From the NCBI RefSeq assembly GCF_001870905.1, contig NZ_LNDC01000016.1, forward strand, positions 1 through 39,332: a stretch of DNA of 39,332 bases. The letters run 5' to 3'. The number at the start of each line of letters is the position of its first letter. Positions within the stretch are counted from its first letter, which is position 1. The notes below the pieces were generated by a model. The model was not told where the DNA came from. It ran no database searches and worked only from the letters and a program-made list of their open reading frames with translations. Origin of the DNA: Geitlerinema sp. PCC 9228 (GTDB lineage Bacteria; Cyanobacteriota; Cyanobacteriia; Cyanobacteriales; PCC-9228). The position numbers and the translations under genes are program-made. This document shows, in pieces, positions 1 through 7,740 of the stretch.

Positions 1-3
1 GGG

Positions 4-75
4 GATGGACTAGCATAGCTAATCCATCTAGGCACACCCAATGAAGCGAGAATCTCACGAATTCTATTCGTGAGA
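4..75. repeat. Two inverted repeats at the window edge
   Basis: Two hairpin-forming sequences lie close together. The first pairs 4-13 with 19-28 around a 5-base loop, with one mismatch. The second is a perfect 10-bp stem, TCTCACGAAT at 53-62 with ATTCGTGAGA at 66-75, around a 3-base loop. They lie downstream of the minus-strand L,D-transpeptidase gene and could end its transcript, or that of a gene left of the window. Neither is followed by a clear run of T on either strand, so an intrinsic terminator is only a possibility. Confidence 0.4.
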
Positions 76-143
76 GTGTCAATTTCCCCCTCCTGCTAGG
101 CTTTCAAGGCCAAAATCTATTGAAATAGGTATCGAACCAGAAA

Positions 144-671
144 TCACCAATCCCTCTCATCGTGAACAATCACTGGCGTGCCCACAGAAGCCCATTCAAA
201 AAACCACTGCGCGCGATCGACCGCCACATTCGTGCATCCGTGGCTAACGGGCGTGCCAAAACGATTGTGCCAAAAAGCCCCATGAATGGCATAACCGCCG
301 TAATAGTACATCGTATAGGGAACTTGGGAAATATCGTAATTCGCCCCTTGCATTCTGGCGTAGCGATGTTTGGATTGAATGGCAAAAATCCCCGGTGGCG
401 TAGGCGTAGACGGCTTGCCCGTAGAAACCACCACCGCATAAACTGGTTGGTCACCTTCCCAAGCAATTAACCGCTGCCTGGTGAGATCGATTTCCAACCA
501 TTTCTTATCCGTCTCCTTGAGATATTCCATCTTTTGCGCGATCGCGCCTTCCGCCCCAACCATCGCTTCCCCCGTTGACATCGCTGGCATCGCCGCCAAC
601 AAGCCACCCAAAATTAGCGAAACGCCCCAGCGTTGCCAATTATATGGTTGTCCGAACATTCGTTCAAGCAA
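144..671 (-). CDS. L,D-transpeptidase (YkuD family), exported
   Basis: Predicted peptidoglycan L,D-transpeptidase, which would form 3-3 cross-links or attach proteins to the cell wall outside the cytoplasmic membrane. The 175-residue product has a hydrophobic N-terminal segment (about residues 16-32) that looks like a signal peptide or anchor, then a YkuD domain from about residue 57 to the end. The family signature is visible: His130-Gly, then SHGCTN with His144 and the catalytic Cys146. The frame opens with TTG at 671, which has GAGG eight bases upstream; an ATG at 659 gives a protein four residues shorter. There is no LysM or other wall-binding domain, so this is a minimal enzyme. It stands alone, divergent from nothing obvious. 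The family is certain; the physiological substrate is not visible. Confidence 0.88.
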   Translation of the reverse strand: MLERMFGQPYNWQRWGVSLILGGLLAAMPAMSTGEAMVGAEGAIAQKMEYLKETDKKWLEIDLTRQRLIAWEGDQPVYAVVVSTGKPSTPTPPGIFAIQSKHRYARMQGANYDISQVPYTMYYYGGYAIHGAFWHNRFGTPVSHGCTNVAVDRAQWFFEWASVGTPVIVHDERDW

Positions 672-981
672 CTTGCCTCACCCCTTTAGCCAAAATCTCT
701 AGTACAATGTTTCAATATTGTTGGAAAAATTTATAAAAATTGGAAACTTCAGAAAATCTCTTGGTTGGCGATCGCTTGTATTGACGAAGAAAAATTGCAA
801 GTGCATCAAATACAGCAGTGACACCAGCATCTTACCCTCTAAAATTCCGGCGAAACAGGTAGCTGTAGGCAATCAAGGTAAAATTGACCATCTCGGTTCG
901 CTACCAAGATTCCACAAGCAACCAAGAAAAAACAAAACTCTATAGTTCAATTATAAATAAAATTGCGCTCCATCGCCGTTA
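672..981. other. Intergenic region without a supported gene
   Basis: About 310 AT-rich bases lie upstream of the minus-strand L,D-transpeptidase gene and downstream of the minus-strand aldolase gene. One HIP1 octamer is at 768-775. A 75-codon plus-strand frame starting with TTG at 718 has no ribosome binding site and no recognisable features. The region presumably holds the transpeptidase promoter, but I cannot point to convincing -35 and -10 boxes. Confidence 0.5.
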
Positions 982-1614
982 TTAGGTTATAGAACTCACC
1001 AAAGCTTCCGATCGCTGGGCAATCGATTCCCAATGTTCCGCCTCTAAAACCTGCTTGGGAAACAAACTACCGGATAAACCCACAGCAATCGCCCCAGCAT
1101 TGAGAAAATCGCCAGCATTCTCCACAGTAACCCCACCTGTGGGAATCAGAGGAACCTCCGGCAAAACCTCCTGCAAGCGAGCAATATAGTCAGCACCTCC
1201 TAACGAAGCCGCCGGAAATACCTTCACAGAACTCGCTCCCCCCTGCCATGCCTTCACAATTTCGCTGGGCGTTAATGCTCCGGGAATCATAGGAATTTGA
1301 TGTTTTGTCGCTTCTCGCAACATCCTTTCTTCAAAGTGAGGAGCAAACAAGAACTGTGCTCCCGAAGCAATGGCACCGCGCACATCCTCGCAAGCAAACA
1401 GCGTTCCTGCCCCAATAACACAATTGGGATATGTCGAACGTAAATTTTGAATTAATTCCGGCGCGCGATCGCTATTCCAAGCAATTTCCACCATACGCAT
1501 CCCGCCACGAATCACCGCTTCTGCCATATGGTATCCCTTTTGGTAGCTAGAAGCACGGATAACCGCGATCGCGCGATTTTCTGCCACTGCCGACAGCCAC
1601 AGTTGCTCGTTCAT
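982..1614 (-). CDS. eda: 2-dehydro-3-deoxyphosphogluconate aldolase / 4-hydroxy-2-oxoglutarate aldolase
   Basis: Class I aldolase of the KDPG/KHG family. It cleaves 2-keto-3-deoxy-6-phosphogluconate to pyruvate and glyceraldehyde 3-phosphate in the Entner-Doudoroff pathway, in the cytosol. The 210 residues cover the whole single-domain TIM barrel. Visible landmarks are Glu43 (VEI), the GAGT strand at 68-71, the Schiff-base lysine Lys131 in VKVFPA, and the phosphate-binding PTGGV at 158-162. Length and motif order match the bacterial enzyme. The start is ATG at 1614 with no clear Shine-Dalgarno sequence. No edd (phosphogluconate dehydratase) gene is adjacent. The family is clear; whether KDPG or 4-hydroxy-2-oxoglutarate is the main substrate cannot be read from sequence. 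Confidence 0.88.
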   Translation of the reverse strand: MNEQLWLSAVAENRAIAVIRASSYQKGYHMAEAVIRGGMRMVEIAWNSDRAPELIQNLRSTYPNCVIGAGTLFACEDVRGAIASGAQFLFAPHFEERMLREATKHQIPMIPGALTPSEIVKAWQGGASSVKVFPAASLGGADYIARLQEVLPEVPLIPTGGVTVENAGDFLNAGAIAVGLSGSLFPKQVLEAEHWESIAQRSEALVSSIT

Positions 1615-1725
1615 AGTTCCAAATTGCCTTGCCTATCTTTCATCCTCTATCGTAAAGGCGTGATACATTTTTCCATAGCTAAGGGAACACCACCCTCCCA
1701 CTTGCGGTGAGTTTGTTGAAGGATG

Positions 1726-1840
1726 CTCGGTACGCTCGGTACGCTCCCATGCTCCCACGCTCCCATGCTCCCACGCTCCCACGCTCCCACGCTCCCACGC
1801 TCCCAAGCTCCCACACTCGGTACGCTCGGTACGCTCCCAT
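1726..1840. repeat. 8-bp tandem repeat array flanked by 25-bp direct repeats
   Basis: Nine head-to-tail copies of an octamer, GCTCCCAC with T or A variants at the last base, run from 1743 to 1814. The array is bordered by two identical 25-bp direct repeats at 1726-1750 and 1816-1840, each containing two CTCGGTACG-like units. The second flanking copy ends inside the mutY start codon: its last two bases are the A and T of the ATG at 1839. Related strings occur near 14330-14362. Arrays of this kind are found in intergenic DNA of filamentous cyanobacteria; they are prone to slipped-strand copy-number change. Confidence 0.85.
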
Positions 1841-2948
1841 GCCCACTAAACCTACCACCATCGCCCAACCCCTGCTAGACTGGTACGCTACCCACCAGCG
1901 AGACTTACCGTGGCGAAACCATCCCCATCCCTACGCCATCTGGGTTTCGGAAATCATGCTCCAGCAAACCCGCGTGGAAACCGTTATTCCCTATTTTCAC
2001 CGGTGGATGGAAAAATTTCCTACTATTGAAGCATTAGCCCAAGCCGATTTGCAGGAAGTATTGGCAACTTGGGAAGGATTGGGATATTACTCGCGCGCGC
2101 GCAACCTCCACGCTGCCGCCCAAAAAGTGGTGCAAGAATACGGGGGAAAACTGCCTGCCGATGCCAAACAATTGCAAAAACTCCCTGGTATCGGGCAATA
2201 TACCGCTGCTGCGATCGCTTCTATGGGATTTGGTCGCGATGAGGTGGCCATTGATGGCAATTTGCGGCGGGTTTTGGCTAGAGTATTTAATATTGACCAA
2301 CCCATTGGCAATCCCCAAAGCGATCGCCAATTTTGGGAACGAGCCAACGAACATTTGGTGCCTGGGCAAGCGGCTGCCTACAACCAAGCCTGGATGGATT
2401 TGGGGGCAACGATTTGCACCCCTCAAAATCCCCGCTGTTTGATTTGCCCTTTGCGGGAAGTTTGCCAAGCCTATGCCTTGGGTTTGCAAGAACAACGCCC
2501 AGTGAAACCGCCGAAGAGCAAAAAGCCCCACTACACCATGGTAGCGGCGGTAATTTCTTACCAAAATATGGTTTTGATTCGGCAGCGGCAAAAACAGGGA
2601 TTGTTGGGTGGATTGTGGGAATTTCCCAATTTTACCACCGAACAGCCTAAAAAAGCACCGGAAATCTTGCCCCAAGAGCTACAAATGCACTTTAATTGTC
2701 AAGTACAGGTGCAAAATGCGATCGCGGTACTGCAACATGCCTATACCCACTTTCGCGTCACGCTGCACGTGTATCGCTGTCATTGGATTGACGGCAAACT
2801 TTCCAGCCAAGGGAACAGTTCTCCCCGTTGGGTATCTTTACAGCAACTGCCAGATTACCCCATGGGCAAACTAGATCGTCAAATTGCCCAACGCCTGCTA
2901 GCTTCTCAAAGCAACAACGCTAGCATAAAAGAAGGCAAATTTGGCTAA
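1839..2948 (+). CDS. mutY: A/G-specific adenine DNA glycosylase MutY
   Basis: Base-excision repair enzyme that removes adenine mispaired with 8-oxoguanine. Counting from the ATG at 1839 the protein has 369 residues. It shows the catalytic Glu38 in SEIMLQQTR, the helix-hairpin-helix LPGIGQYTA at about 115-123, catalytic Asp139 in VAIDGN, and the iron-sulphur ligands Cys193, Cys200, Cys203 and Cys209 with the family spacing C-x6-C-x2-C-x5-C. The remaining C-terminal part (about 230-360) is the NUDIX-like domain that reads 8-oxoguanine, with a GLWEFPNF strand. The frame is open back to a GTG at 1707, but those 44 codons are translated tandem repeat and are unlikely to be native. No Shine-Dalgarno sequence precedes the ATG. 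cofH follows after 18 bases, suggesting co-transcription. Confidence 0.93.
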   Translation: MPTKPTTIAQPLLDWYATHQRDLPWRNHPHPYAIWVSEIMLQQTRVETVIPYFHRWMEKFPTIEALAQADLQEVLATWEGLGYYSRARNLHAAAQKVVQEYGGKLPADAKQLQKLPGIGQYTAAAIASMGFGRDEVAIDGNLRRVLARVFNIDQPIGNPQSDRQFWERANEHLVPGQAAAYNQAWMDLGATICTPQNPRCLICPLREVCQAYALGLQEQRPVKPPKSKKPHYTMVAAVISYQNMVLIRQRQKQGLLGGLWEFPNFTTEQPKKAPEILPQELQMHFNCQVQVQNAIAVLQHAYTHFRVTLHVYRCHWIDGKLSSQGNSSPRWVSLQQLPDYPMGKLDRQIAQRLLASQSNNASIKEGKFG

Positions 2949-2966
2949 AACTAAGGAGCTATACCC

Positions 2967-4145
2967 ATGACAGCATTTACCGAAGCGAAAATGACGGGCA
3001 GTGTTTCTGAAATTCTGGAACGTGCCCTGGCTGGGGAAGATATTTCCCCGGCAGAGGGCGAAATTCTTTTGCAACAACGCGATCGCGATACCATAGAAGC
3101 TATCCGCCAAACCAGCGATATGCTGAGAAAGCGTCAAGCTGGCGATACGGTTACCTATGTAGTCAACCGCAACGTCAATTTTACCAATATTTGCGAGCAG
3201 CACTGTAGCTTTTGTGCCTTTCGCCGCGATGAAGGCAAAGAAGGCGCTTACTGGCTGGATGCAGATACCATTCGTTCTAAAATTGACGAAGCAATACAGC
3301 GCGGCGCTACGGAGGTTTGCATCCAAGGGGGATTGAATCCCCAAGCCAAATTGCACGGCACTTCATTATCATATTATATAAATCTTGTCAAGCAAATTCG
3401 GCAAACTTTTCCCCAACTCCACATCCACGCTTTTTCCCCGCAAGAAATTCAATTTATTGCCCGCGAAGATGGCATTAGCTACCAGGAAACCATTGCTGCT
3501 TTGCACGATGCTGGCGTGGGTTCCATGCCCGGTACGGCAGCGGAAGTTTTGGTGGATGAGGTGCGTCGGGTGATTTGCCCGGAAAAAATCGATACCCAAA
3601 CTTGGTTGGATGTTGTAGAAGCGGCGCTAGCGGTGGGTGTGTTTACCACCAGTACTATGCTATGCGGTCATATAGAAATGCCCCAACAGCAGATACAGCA
3701 TTTGCAACGCTTGCGAGAGTTACAAGAAAAAGCTGTTTCTCGCCAGTATCCTGCCCACATTACTGAGTTTATTCTCCTGCCTTTTGTGGGGGAACAGGCA
3801 CCACCAGCATTGCGCCGTCGGGTAGGGCGCGACCAGCCGGTTTTGGCAGATATTTTGCTGCTGACAGCGGTATCGCGGATTTTCCTGGGTAACTGGATTG
3901 CCAACCACCAGCCTAGTTGGGTGAAACTCGGTCTGGCAGGGGCTACAGAAGCATTGCGCTGGGGTTGTAATGACATTGGCGGTACGTTGATGGAAGAACA
4001 TATTACCACCATGGCGGGGGCACAGGGCGGTACTTGTATGTCCGTAGAACAGTTACAAGCTGCCTGTACCTCTGCCAAAAGACCCTATCGAGAGAGAAAT
4101 ACTTTGTACGAACCGGTTTATTCGGCTTGTAAGAACTCGCGGTAG
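2967..4145 (+). CDS. cofH: CofH, FO synthase subunit 2 (radical SAM)
   Basis: Radical S-adenosylmethionine enzyme that joins the 4-hydroxybenzyl part of tyrosine to 5-amino-6-ribitylaminouracil; with CofG this makes FO (8-hydroxy-5-deazaflavin). In cyanobacteria FO is known as the antenna chromophore of some DNA photolyases. The 392-residue protein carries the cluster motif Cys76-x3-Cys80-x2-Cys83 within [15 protein letters not shown], typical of CofH. AAGGAG lies nine bases before the ATG. It begins 18 bases after mutY, so both may be read from one transcript, a sensible pairing of DNA-repair functions if FO serves photolyase. cofG is not in the window. The last 28 bases overlap the end of the convergent creatininase-family gene. 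Confidence 0.88.
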   Translation: MTAFTEAKMTGSVSEILERALAGEDISPAEGEILLQQRDRDTIEAIRQTSDMLRKRQAGDTVTYVVNRNVNFTNICEQHCSFCAFRRDEGKEGAYWLDADTIRSKIDEAIQRGATEVCIQGGLNPQAKLHGTSLSYYINLVKQIRQTFPQLHIHAFSPQEIQFIAREDGISYQETIAALHDAGVGSMPGTAAEVLVDEVRRVICPEKIDTQTWLDVVEAALAVGVFTTSTMLCGHIEMPQQQIQHLQRLRELQEKAVSRQYPAHITEFILLPFVGEQAPPALRRRVGRDQPVLADILLLTAVSRIFLGNWIANHQPSWVKLGLAGATEALRWGCNDIGGTLMEEHITTMAGAQGGTCMSVEQLQAACTSAKRPYRERNTLYEPVYSACKNSR

Positions 4146-4864
4146 GCTTGGCTGAGTTCTTTTACTGCTGCTTTGTAAAAGCGTTCCCCGTGTTCGGGCG
4201 TAGCCATACTGGGATCGGACCCCATGCGCCCGTCGGGGTGGCGGCGGCGGAAATCATCCGGACCGTAGATTTTATCTTGGGGTGGGAGTTGGGCGTCTAG
4301 TTCCACGTTTTTGATGGCTTCGGGATAGAGAAATTGGGTGACGGCGACTTCGCTGGCGGTGGCATGGGAACCTTCGCGATCGCCGTATAATTCTTTGGCT
4401 AAGTTACGTACGGAACTACAAAGAAACCAGTTAGCCAAACGGCATTGAACGCGATCGCTATTGGGGATTTGTAACTCGCTCAAATGGGTATACGTTTGGG
4501 CAAAAGCAGCTTTTACGGTCGCCATATTGCCCCCGTGACCGTTTATAAAGAAAAATTTAGTAAAACCAGCTTTGGTTAAAAATGTTATATAGTCTTGGAC
4601 GAGAGCTAGCAAGGTACTCGGTCGCAAGCTTACCGTGCCGGGGAAACTGGTGTGGTGTAAGGCCATACCCACGTTAATCGTAGGACCGACCAACGCTTCA
4701 GTTTCGTCGCCGACTCCTTTAGAAATGGCTTCCGCACAAATAGCATCGGTGCCGATTAACCCATTGGGTCCGTGCTGTTCGGTGGAACCAATGGGAATGA
4801 CAATGCCCGAGGAAATCTTTAGATATTCTTCAACTTCTGGCCAGGTAGATAGCTGCAACTGCAT
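4118..4864 (-). CDS. Creatininase family hydrolase
   Basis: Predicted metal-dependent amidohydrolase of the creatininase family, 248 residues, cytosolic. Metal ligands typical of the fold are visible: Glu29 and His31 in GSTEQHGP, Asp40 (GTD), His110 in NGHGGN, and Glu172 following SHATA. The family includes creatinine amidohydrolase, MftE (mycofactocin maturation) and ArfB, a formamide hydrolase in archaeal flavin and F420 synthesis. The gene is convergent with cofH, overlapping it by 28 bases; the ArfB precedent makes a link with deazaflavin synthesis conceivable, but this is inference from neighbourhood only. The start is ATG at 4864. Family assignment is firm, substrate unknown. Confidence 0.85.
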   Translation of the reverse strand: MQLQLSTWPEVEEYLKISSGIVIPIGSTEQHGPNGLIGTDAICAEAISKGVGDETEALVGPTINVGMALHHTSFPGTVSLRPSTLLALVQDYITFLTKAGFTKFFFINGHGGNMATVKAAFAQTYTHLSELQIPNSDRVQCRLANWFLCSSVRNLAKELYGDREGSHATASEVAVTQFLYPEAIKNVELDAQLPPQDKIYGPDDFRRRHPDGRMGSDPSMATPEHGERFYKAAVKELSQAYREFLQAE

Positions 4865-5558
4865 ATTTGGCTGCCTTTTGTTAGTTGGTCAATCGATTTG
4901 GTTCTATTGTAGGGAAGCGCGAGAGGTATAGAAAGTTTCAATCTCTACAAAAACCTCTATACCAGAACTTAACCGGAGCCATCAGCGCTAGACATATGCT
5001 GCTTGGCTGTCGATTTCGAGGCCACCTTAACCTAAACTTTACGTTTGGACACTATCTTTGATTTAGAATGCCAATCGGTAATCCACCCAAGGATGCTGAG
5101 TTCTACGCCTGGGGGAAATTCCGTTAGCCACCTGGCGGTCAATGGCAGCAAGGAGGGAACTAGGTTAAAAGGTGAAAACTTAACGCGATTCTCCTAGCTA
5201 AAACGCACAATTCTCGCGTTACCATCAGCCAGGTAAAATACATTTCTCGGAACAACTAATGGAAGTTGTCGCTATCTGGTTGGTTGTACGAGATGATAGG
5301 AGGATGCTTGGGGGGATCTCCAGGCGGTCCTATGCGAGCTTCGCCGACCAAACAGCGGTCCGCTGCGATGCCACGATTTCCCGATGGAGAACGCCAAGAT
5401 CCATCGGTGTACGGATACCCAATTGGTTGCTGGTAGCTAAGCCGCCCAACAGTTCGCGACCAACCGGCTGGTGGAACGAGCAAGATAGCAGTGCCGTAGC
5501 GACAGTGAAATTTAACAGTTCCGTTTTCAAGAACTATCCAATGCTGAGGAAAATTCCT
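4865..5558. other. Long intergenic region upstream of pstS
   Basis: About 690 bases separate the creatininase-family gene (minus strand) from the pstS start. It holds Pho-box-like octamers (5026-5044, and single copies CTTAACCG at 4968-4975 and CTTAACGC at 5179-5186). Frames are open on both strands between 5256 and 5558. The plus-strand frame that runs into pstS has no lipoprotein or domain character and is not part of PstS. A minus-strand frame (5483 down to 5256) reads as more protein-like and is listed in the findings. Confidence 0.5.
5026..5058 (+). promoter_or_regulatory. Candidate Pho box and -10 element upstream of pstS
   Basis: Two octamers, CTTAACCT at 5026-5033 and CTTTACGT at 5037-5044, are separated by exactly three bases. 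They fit the cyanobacterial Pho box (tandem PyTTAAPyPyT units with 3-bp gaps) at 8 of 8 and 6 of 8 positions. A weak -10-like TATCTT follows at 5053-5058, eight bases after the second unit. SphR is the expected binding protein. The predicted leader to the pstS start would be about 500 bases, which is long, so a second, nearer promoter may exist. Confidence 0.55.
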
Positions 5559-6635
5559 ATGAAGTTCCGCACGTTAGCCCCATCCAAACCCATCCTAGCT
5601 TCTCTAGCGATCGCGGCCTTAACCTTAAGCGCTTGTGGCGGCCAAGGTGGCAACCAAGCTGCCGATAACGCCACAGGCGAAGGGGAAGGTGCCACCGAAA
5701 CCGCCGCTGGCGGTGGCGACTCTCAGCTATCTGGCGATGTGATGGTAGATGGTTCTAGTACCGTCTTCCCCATTTCCGAAGCCATGGCTGAAGAGTTTAT
5801 GAAAGAGAACAACGACGTTCGCGTCACGGTGGGGGTATCCGGTTCCGGCGGTGGTTTTAAGAAATTCTGCGCCGGCGAAACAGATATTTCCAACGCTTCT
5901 CGCCCGATCAAACCAAGTGAAATTGAAGCTTGCCAAGAAAACGGCATCGAATTTGTAGAGTTGCCCATTGCTTTCGACGGAATTTCCGTTACTGTCAATC
6001 CGCAAAACGACTGGGCTAGCTGCCTCACCGTAGACGAACTCAAGACCATTTGGGAACCGCAGGCCGAAGGCCAAATTACCAACTGGTCGCAAGTACGTGG
6101 CGAGTTCCCCGACCAAGAATTGAGCCTCTACGGACCGGGAACCGACTCCGGTACCTTTGACTACTTCACCGAAGCCATCGTAGGCGAAGACGGTGCCAGC
6201 CGCGGCGACTATACCGCCAGTGAAGACGACAACGTGTTGGTACAGGGCGTAGCCAACGAAGCCGGTGCCATGGGGTACTTCGGTTACGCCTACTTTGAAG
6301 AAAACGAAGACAAACTGAAGGCTCTGGAAGTCGATGGCGGCGATGGCTGTGTCGGTCCAAGTCGGCAAACCATTGCCGATGGTACCTATCAACCTCTAGC
6401 ACGGCCTATCTTCTTCTACGTGAAGAAAGACTCCCTAGAAAACAAACCGCAAGTAAGGGCTTTTGCTCAGTACCAACTGAATACAGCCAACAACACCTAT
6501 ATTTCTGAGGTTGGCTATATTCCCCTGCCCGAGACTTTATATCAAAAAGCGCAAAGTCGCTTGGAGGCAGGGACGACAGGCACCATGTTTGAAGGTGGTA
6601 CCACTGTAGGCGTCAATCTTAGCGAAGAACTTTAA
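5559..6635 (+). CDS. pstS: Phosphate ABC transporter substrate-binding lipoprotein PstS
   Basis: High-affinity phosphate-binding protein that delivers phosphate to PstC/PstA in the inner membrane. Starting at ATG 5559 (GAGGA eight bases upstream) the precursor has 358 residues: a signal sequence ending in the lipobox LSAC with Cys26 as the lipid-modified residue, a Gly/Ala/Glu-rich linker to about residue 57, then the periplasmic binding domain. Phosphate-contacting segments [19 protein letters not shown] and [10 protein letters not shown] are visible. The same frame is open upstream to 5259, and another ATG at 5541 is possible, but only the 5559 start gives a proper signal peptide with a ribosome site. 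It heads pstSCAB and lies behind a candidate Pho box. SphX is a close relative, so the name could be SphX in some schemes. Confidence 0.92.
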   Translation: MKFRTLAPSKPILASLAIAALTLSACGGQGGNQAADNATGEGEGATETAAGGGDSQLSGDVMVDGSSTVFPISEAMAEEFMKENNDVRVTVGVSGSGGGFKKFCAGETDISNASRPIKPSEIEACQENGIEFVELPIAFDGISVTVNPQNDWASCLTVDELKTIWEPQAEGQITNWSQVRGEFPDQELSLYGPGTDSGTFDYFTEAIVGEDGASRGDYTASEDDNVLVQGVANEAGAMGYFGYAYFEENEDKLKALEVDGGDGCVGPSRQTIADGTYQPLARPIFFYVKKDSLENKPQVRAFAQYQLNTANNTYISEVGYIPLPETLYQKAQSRLEAGTTGTMFEGGTTVGVNLSEEL

Positions 6636-6707
6636 GAGAATTTTGTCGCGATCGCATCTTATTGCCCAAGCGATCGCCTCTGCATTCATCTGGTTGAAAA
6701 ATTCCTA

Positions 6708-6743
6708 AAGCGGGGCCGTGGTTTTTCCATGGCTGCCCCGCTT
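6708..6743 (+). promoter_or_regulatory. Strong hairpin between pstS and pstC
   Basis: AAGCGGGG (6708-6715) pairs with CCCCGCTT (6736-6743), and inside it CCGTGG (6716-6721) pairs with CCATGG (6727-6732) with one G-U pair around a TTTTT loop. Only a 3-base bulge interrupts the 14-bp stem. No T-run follows, so it is unlikely to be a full intrinsic terminator. In many ABC transporter operons such a structure after the binding-protein gene protects the upstream mRNA and gives more binding protein than permease; that role here is inference. Confidence 0.7.
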
Positions 6744-6789
6744 GGGGAATTCCTCCCATGTCCCTTATTGCTCTACAAAATGGTTGAGG

Positions 6790-7740
6790 ATGACTAGCAA
6801 TACACCGGAATCCAGAGCCAGCATTTGGAACCCGAACCGTCAAACCAACAAACTTATTGAAAGAGTGGTCAAGTGGATATTTGGCGCTTTTGCTTTCATA
6901 TCCATTCTGACCACCCTCGGGATTATCCTTTCTCTGATTTTTGAGACAATTGCCTTTTTTATCGAACTCCAGCAGCTAGACGGCAAGCAAATTTGGGATT
7001 TCTTCTTCGACGGCAGATGGACCCCTTTGTTCCGCAGTCAAGGGTTCGGGATTTTCGTTCTCATTAGTGCCACCATCATGACCTCTGGCATTGCCATTCT
7101 GGTCGCCCTGCCGATTGGACTGCTAGCAGCGATCTACCTGAGTGAGTATGCAAATGCCAAAGTCCGCAAAGTAGTGAAACCCGTACTGGAAGTTTTGGCA
7201 GGGATTCCCTCGGTGGTGTTCGGATATTTTGCCCTGTTATTTGTTACTCCCCTGCTGCGATCCTTTATGCCGTTTGTAGAACCGTTTAACGCTCTAAGTG
7301 CGGGGTTGGTTTTGGGGATTTTCATTATGCCCTTGATTGCTTCCTTAAGCGAGGATGCCATCTACTCCGTACCCCAAAGCGTACGGGATGGTTCCTATGC
7401 CCTGGGAGCAACCAAACGGGAAACCGTCCTCTCCGTAGTGCTGCCTGCTGCCCTTTCTGGGATTGTGGCTTCTGTCATTTTAGGTGTCTCCCGGGCCATT
7501 GGGGAAACCATGGTGGTGACCTTGGCAGCCGGTCAAAATCCCCGCCTTGGGTTTAACCCCTTCGTTTCCGTACAAACCATGACTTCCTACATCGTGCAGG
7601 TCAGTTTGGGAGATACACCCGCAGGAACCATCGAATACAAAACCCTCTTTGCCGTGGGGATGACCCTGTTTGCGATCACCCTGAGTTTGAACATCTTTAG
7701 CTTCTGGTTTGTGCGTCGTTTCCGGGAGGAATACGAATGA
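6790..7740 (+). CDS. pstC: Phosphate ABC transporter permease PstC
   Basis: One of two membrane permeases of the Pst phosphate importer. From ATG 6790 it has 316 residues, with a first transmembrane helix at about 27-55 and further hydrophobic segments typical of the six-helix PstC fold. The permease coupling loop that contacts PstB is recognisable near the sequence ALGATKRETVLSVVLPAALSG. The frame is open to a GTG at 6718 inside the intergenic hairpin; I prefer the ATG because the upstream 24 codons do not look like PstC. It follows pstS by 154 bases and its stop overlaps the start of pstA by four bases (ATGA), indicating translational coupling. Regulation is presumably with pstS through the Pho box. 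Confidence 0.92.
   Translation: MTSNTPESRASIWNPNRQTNKLIERVVKWIFGAFAFISILTTLGIILSLIFETIAFFIELQQLDGKQIWDFFFDGRWTPLFRSQGFGIFVLISATIMTSGIAILVALPIGLLAAIYLSEYANAKVRKVVKPVLEVLAGIPSVVFGYFALLFVTPLLRSFMPFVEPFNALSAGLVLGIFIMPLIASLSEDAIYSVPQSVRDGSYALGATKRETVLSVVLPAALSGIVASVILGVSRAIGETMVVTLAAGQNPRLGFNPFVSVQTMTSYIVQVSLGDTPAGTIEYKTLFAVGMTLFAITLSLNIFSFWFVRRFREEYE

Noticed and set aside
718-945. 75-codon plus-strand frame between the transpeptidase and aldolase genes
   Set aside because: TTG start, no ribosome site, Lys/Ser-rich composition expected of AT-rich noncoding DNA.
1743-1814. Array considered as a CRISPR
   Set aside because: Units are contiguous 8-mers without spacers.
1707-1838. N-terminal extension of MutY from GTG 1707
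   Set aside because: The 44 codons are translated tandem repeat, not MutY sequence; the family alignment begins at the ATG 1839.
5259-5558. N-terminal extension of PstS from 5259
   Set aside because: It would bury the signal peptide and lipobox in the middle of the protein; ATG 5559 has its own ribosome site.
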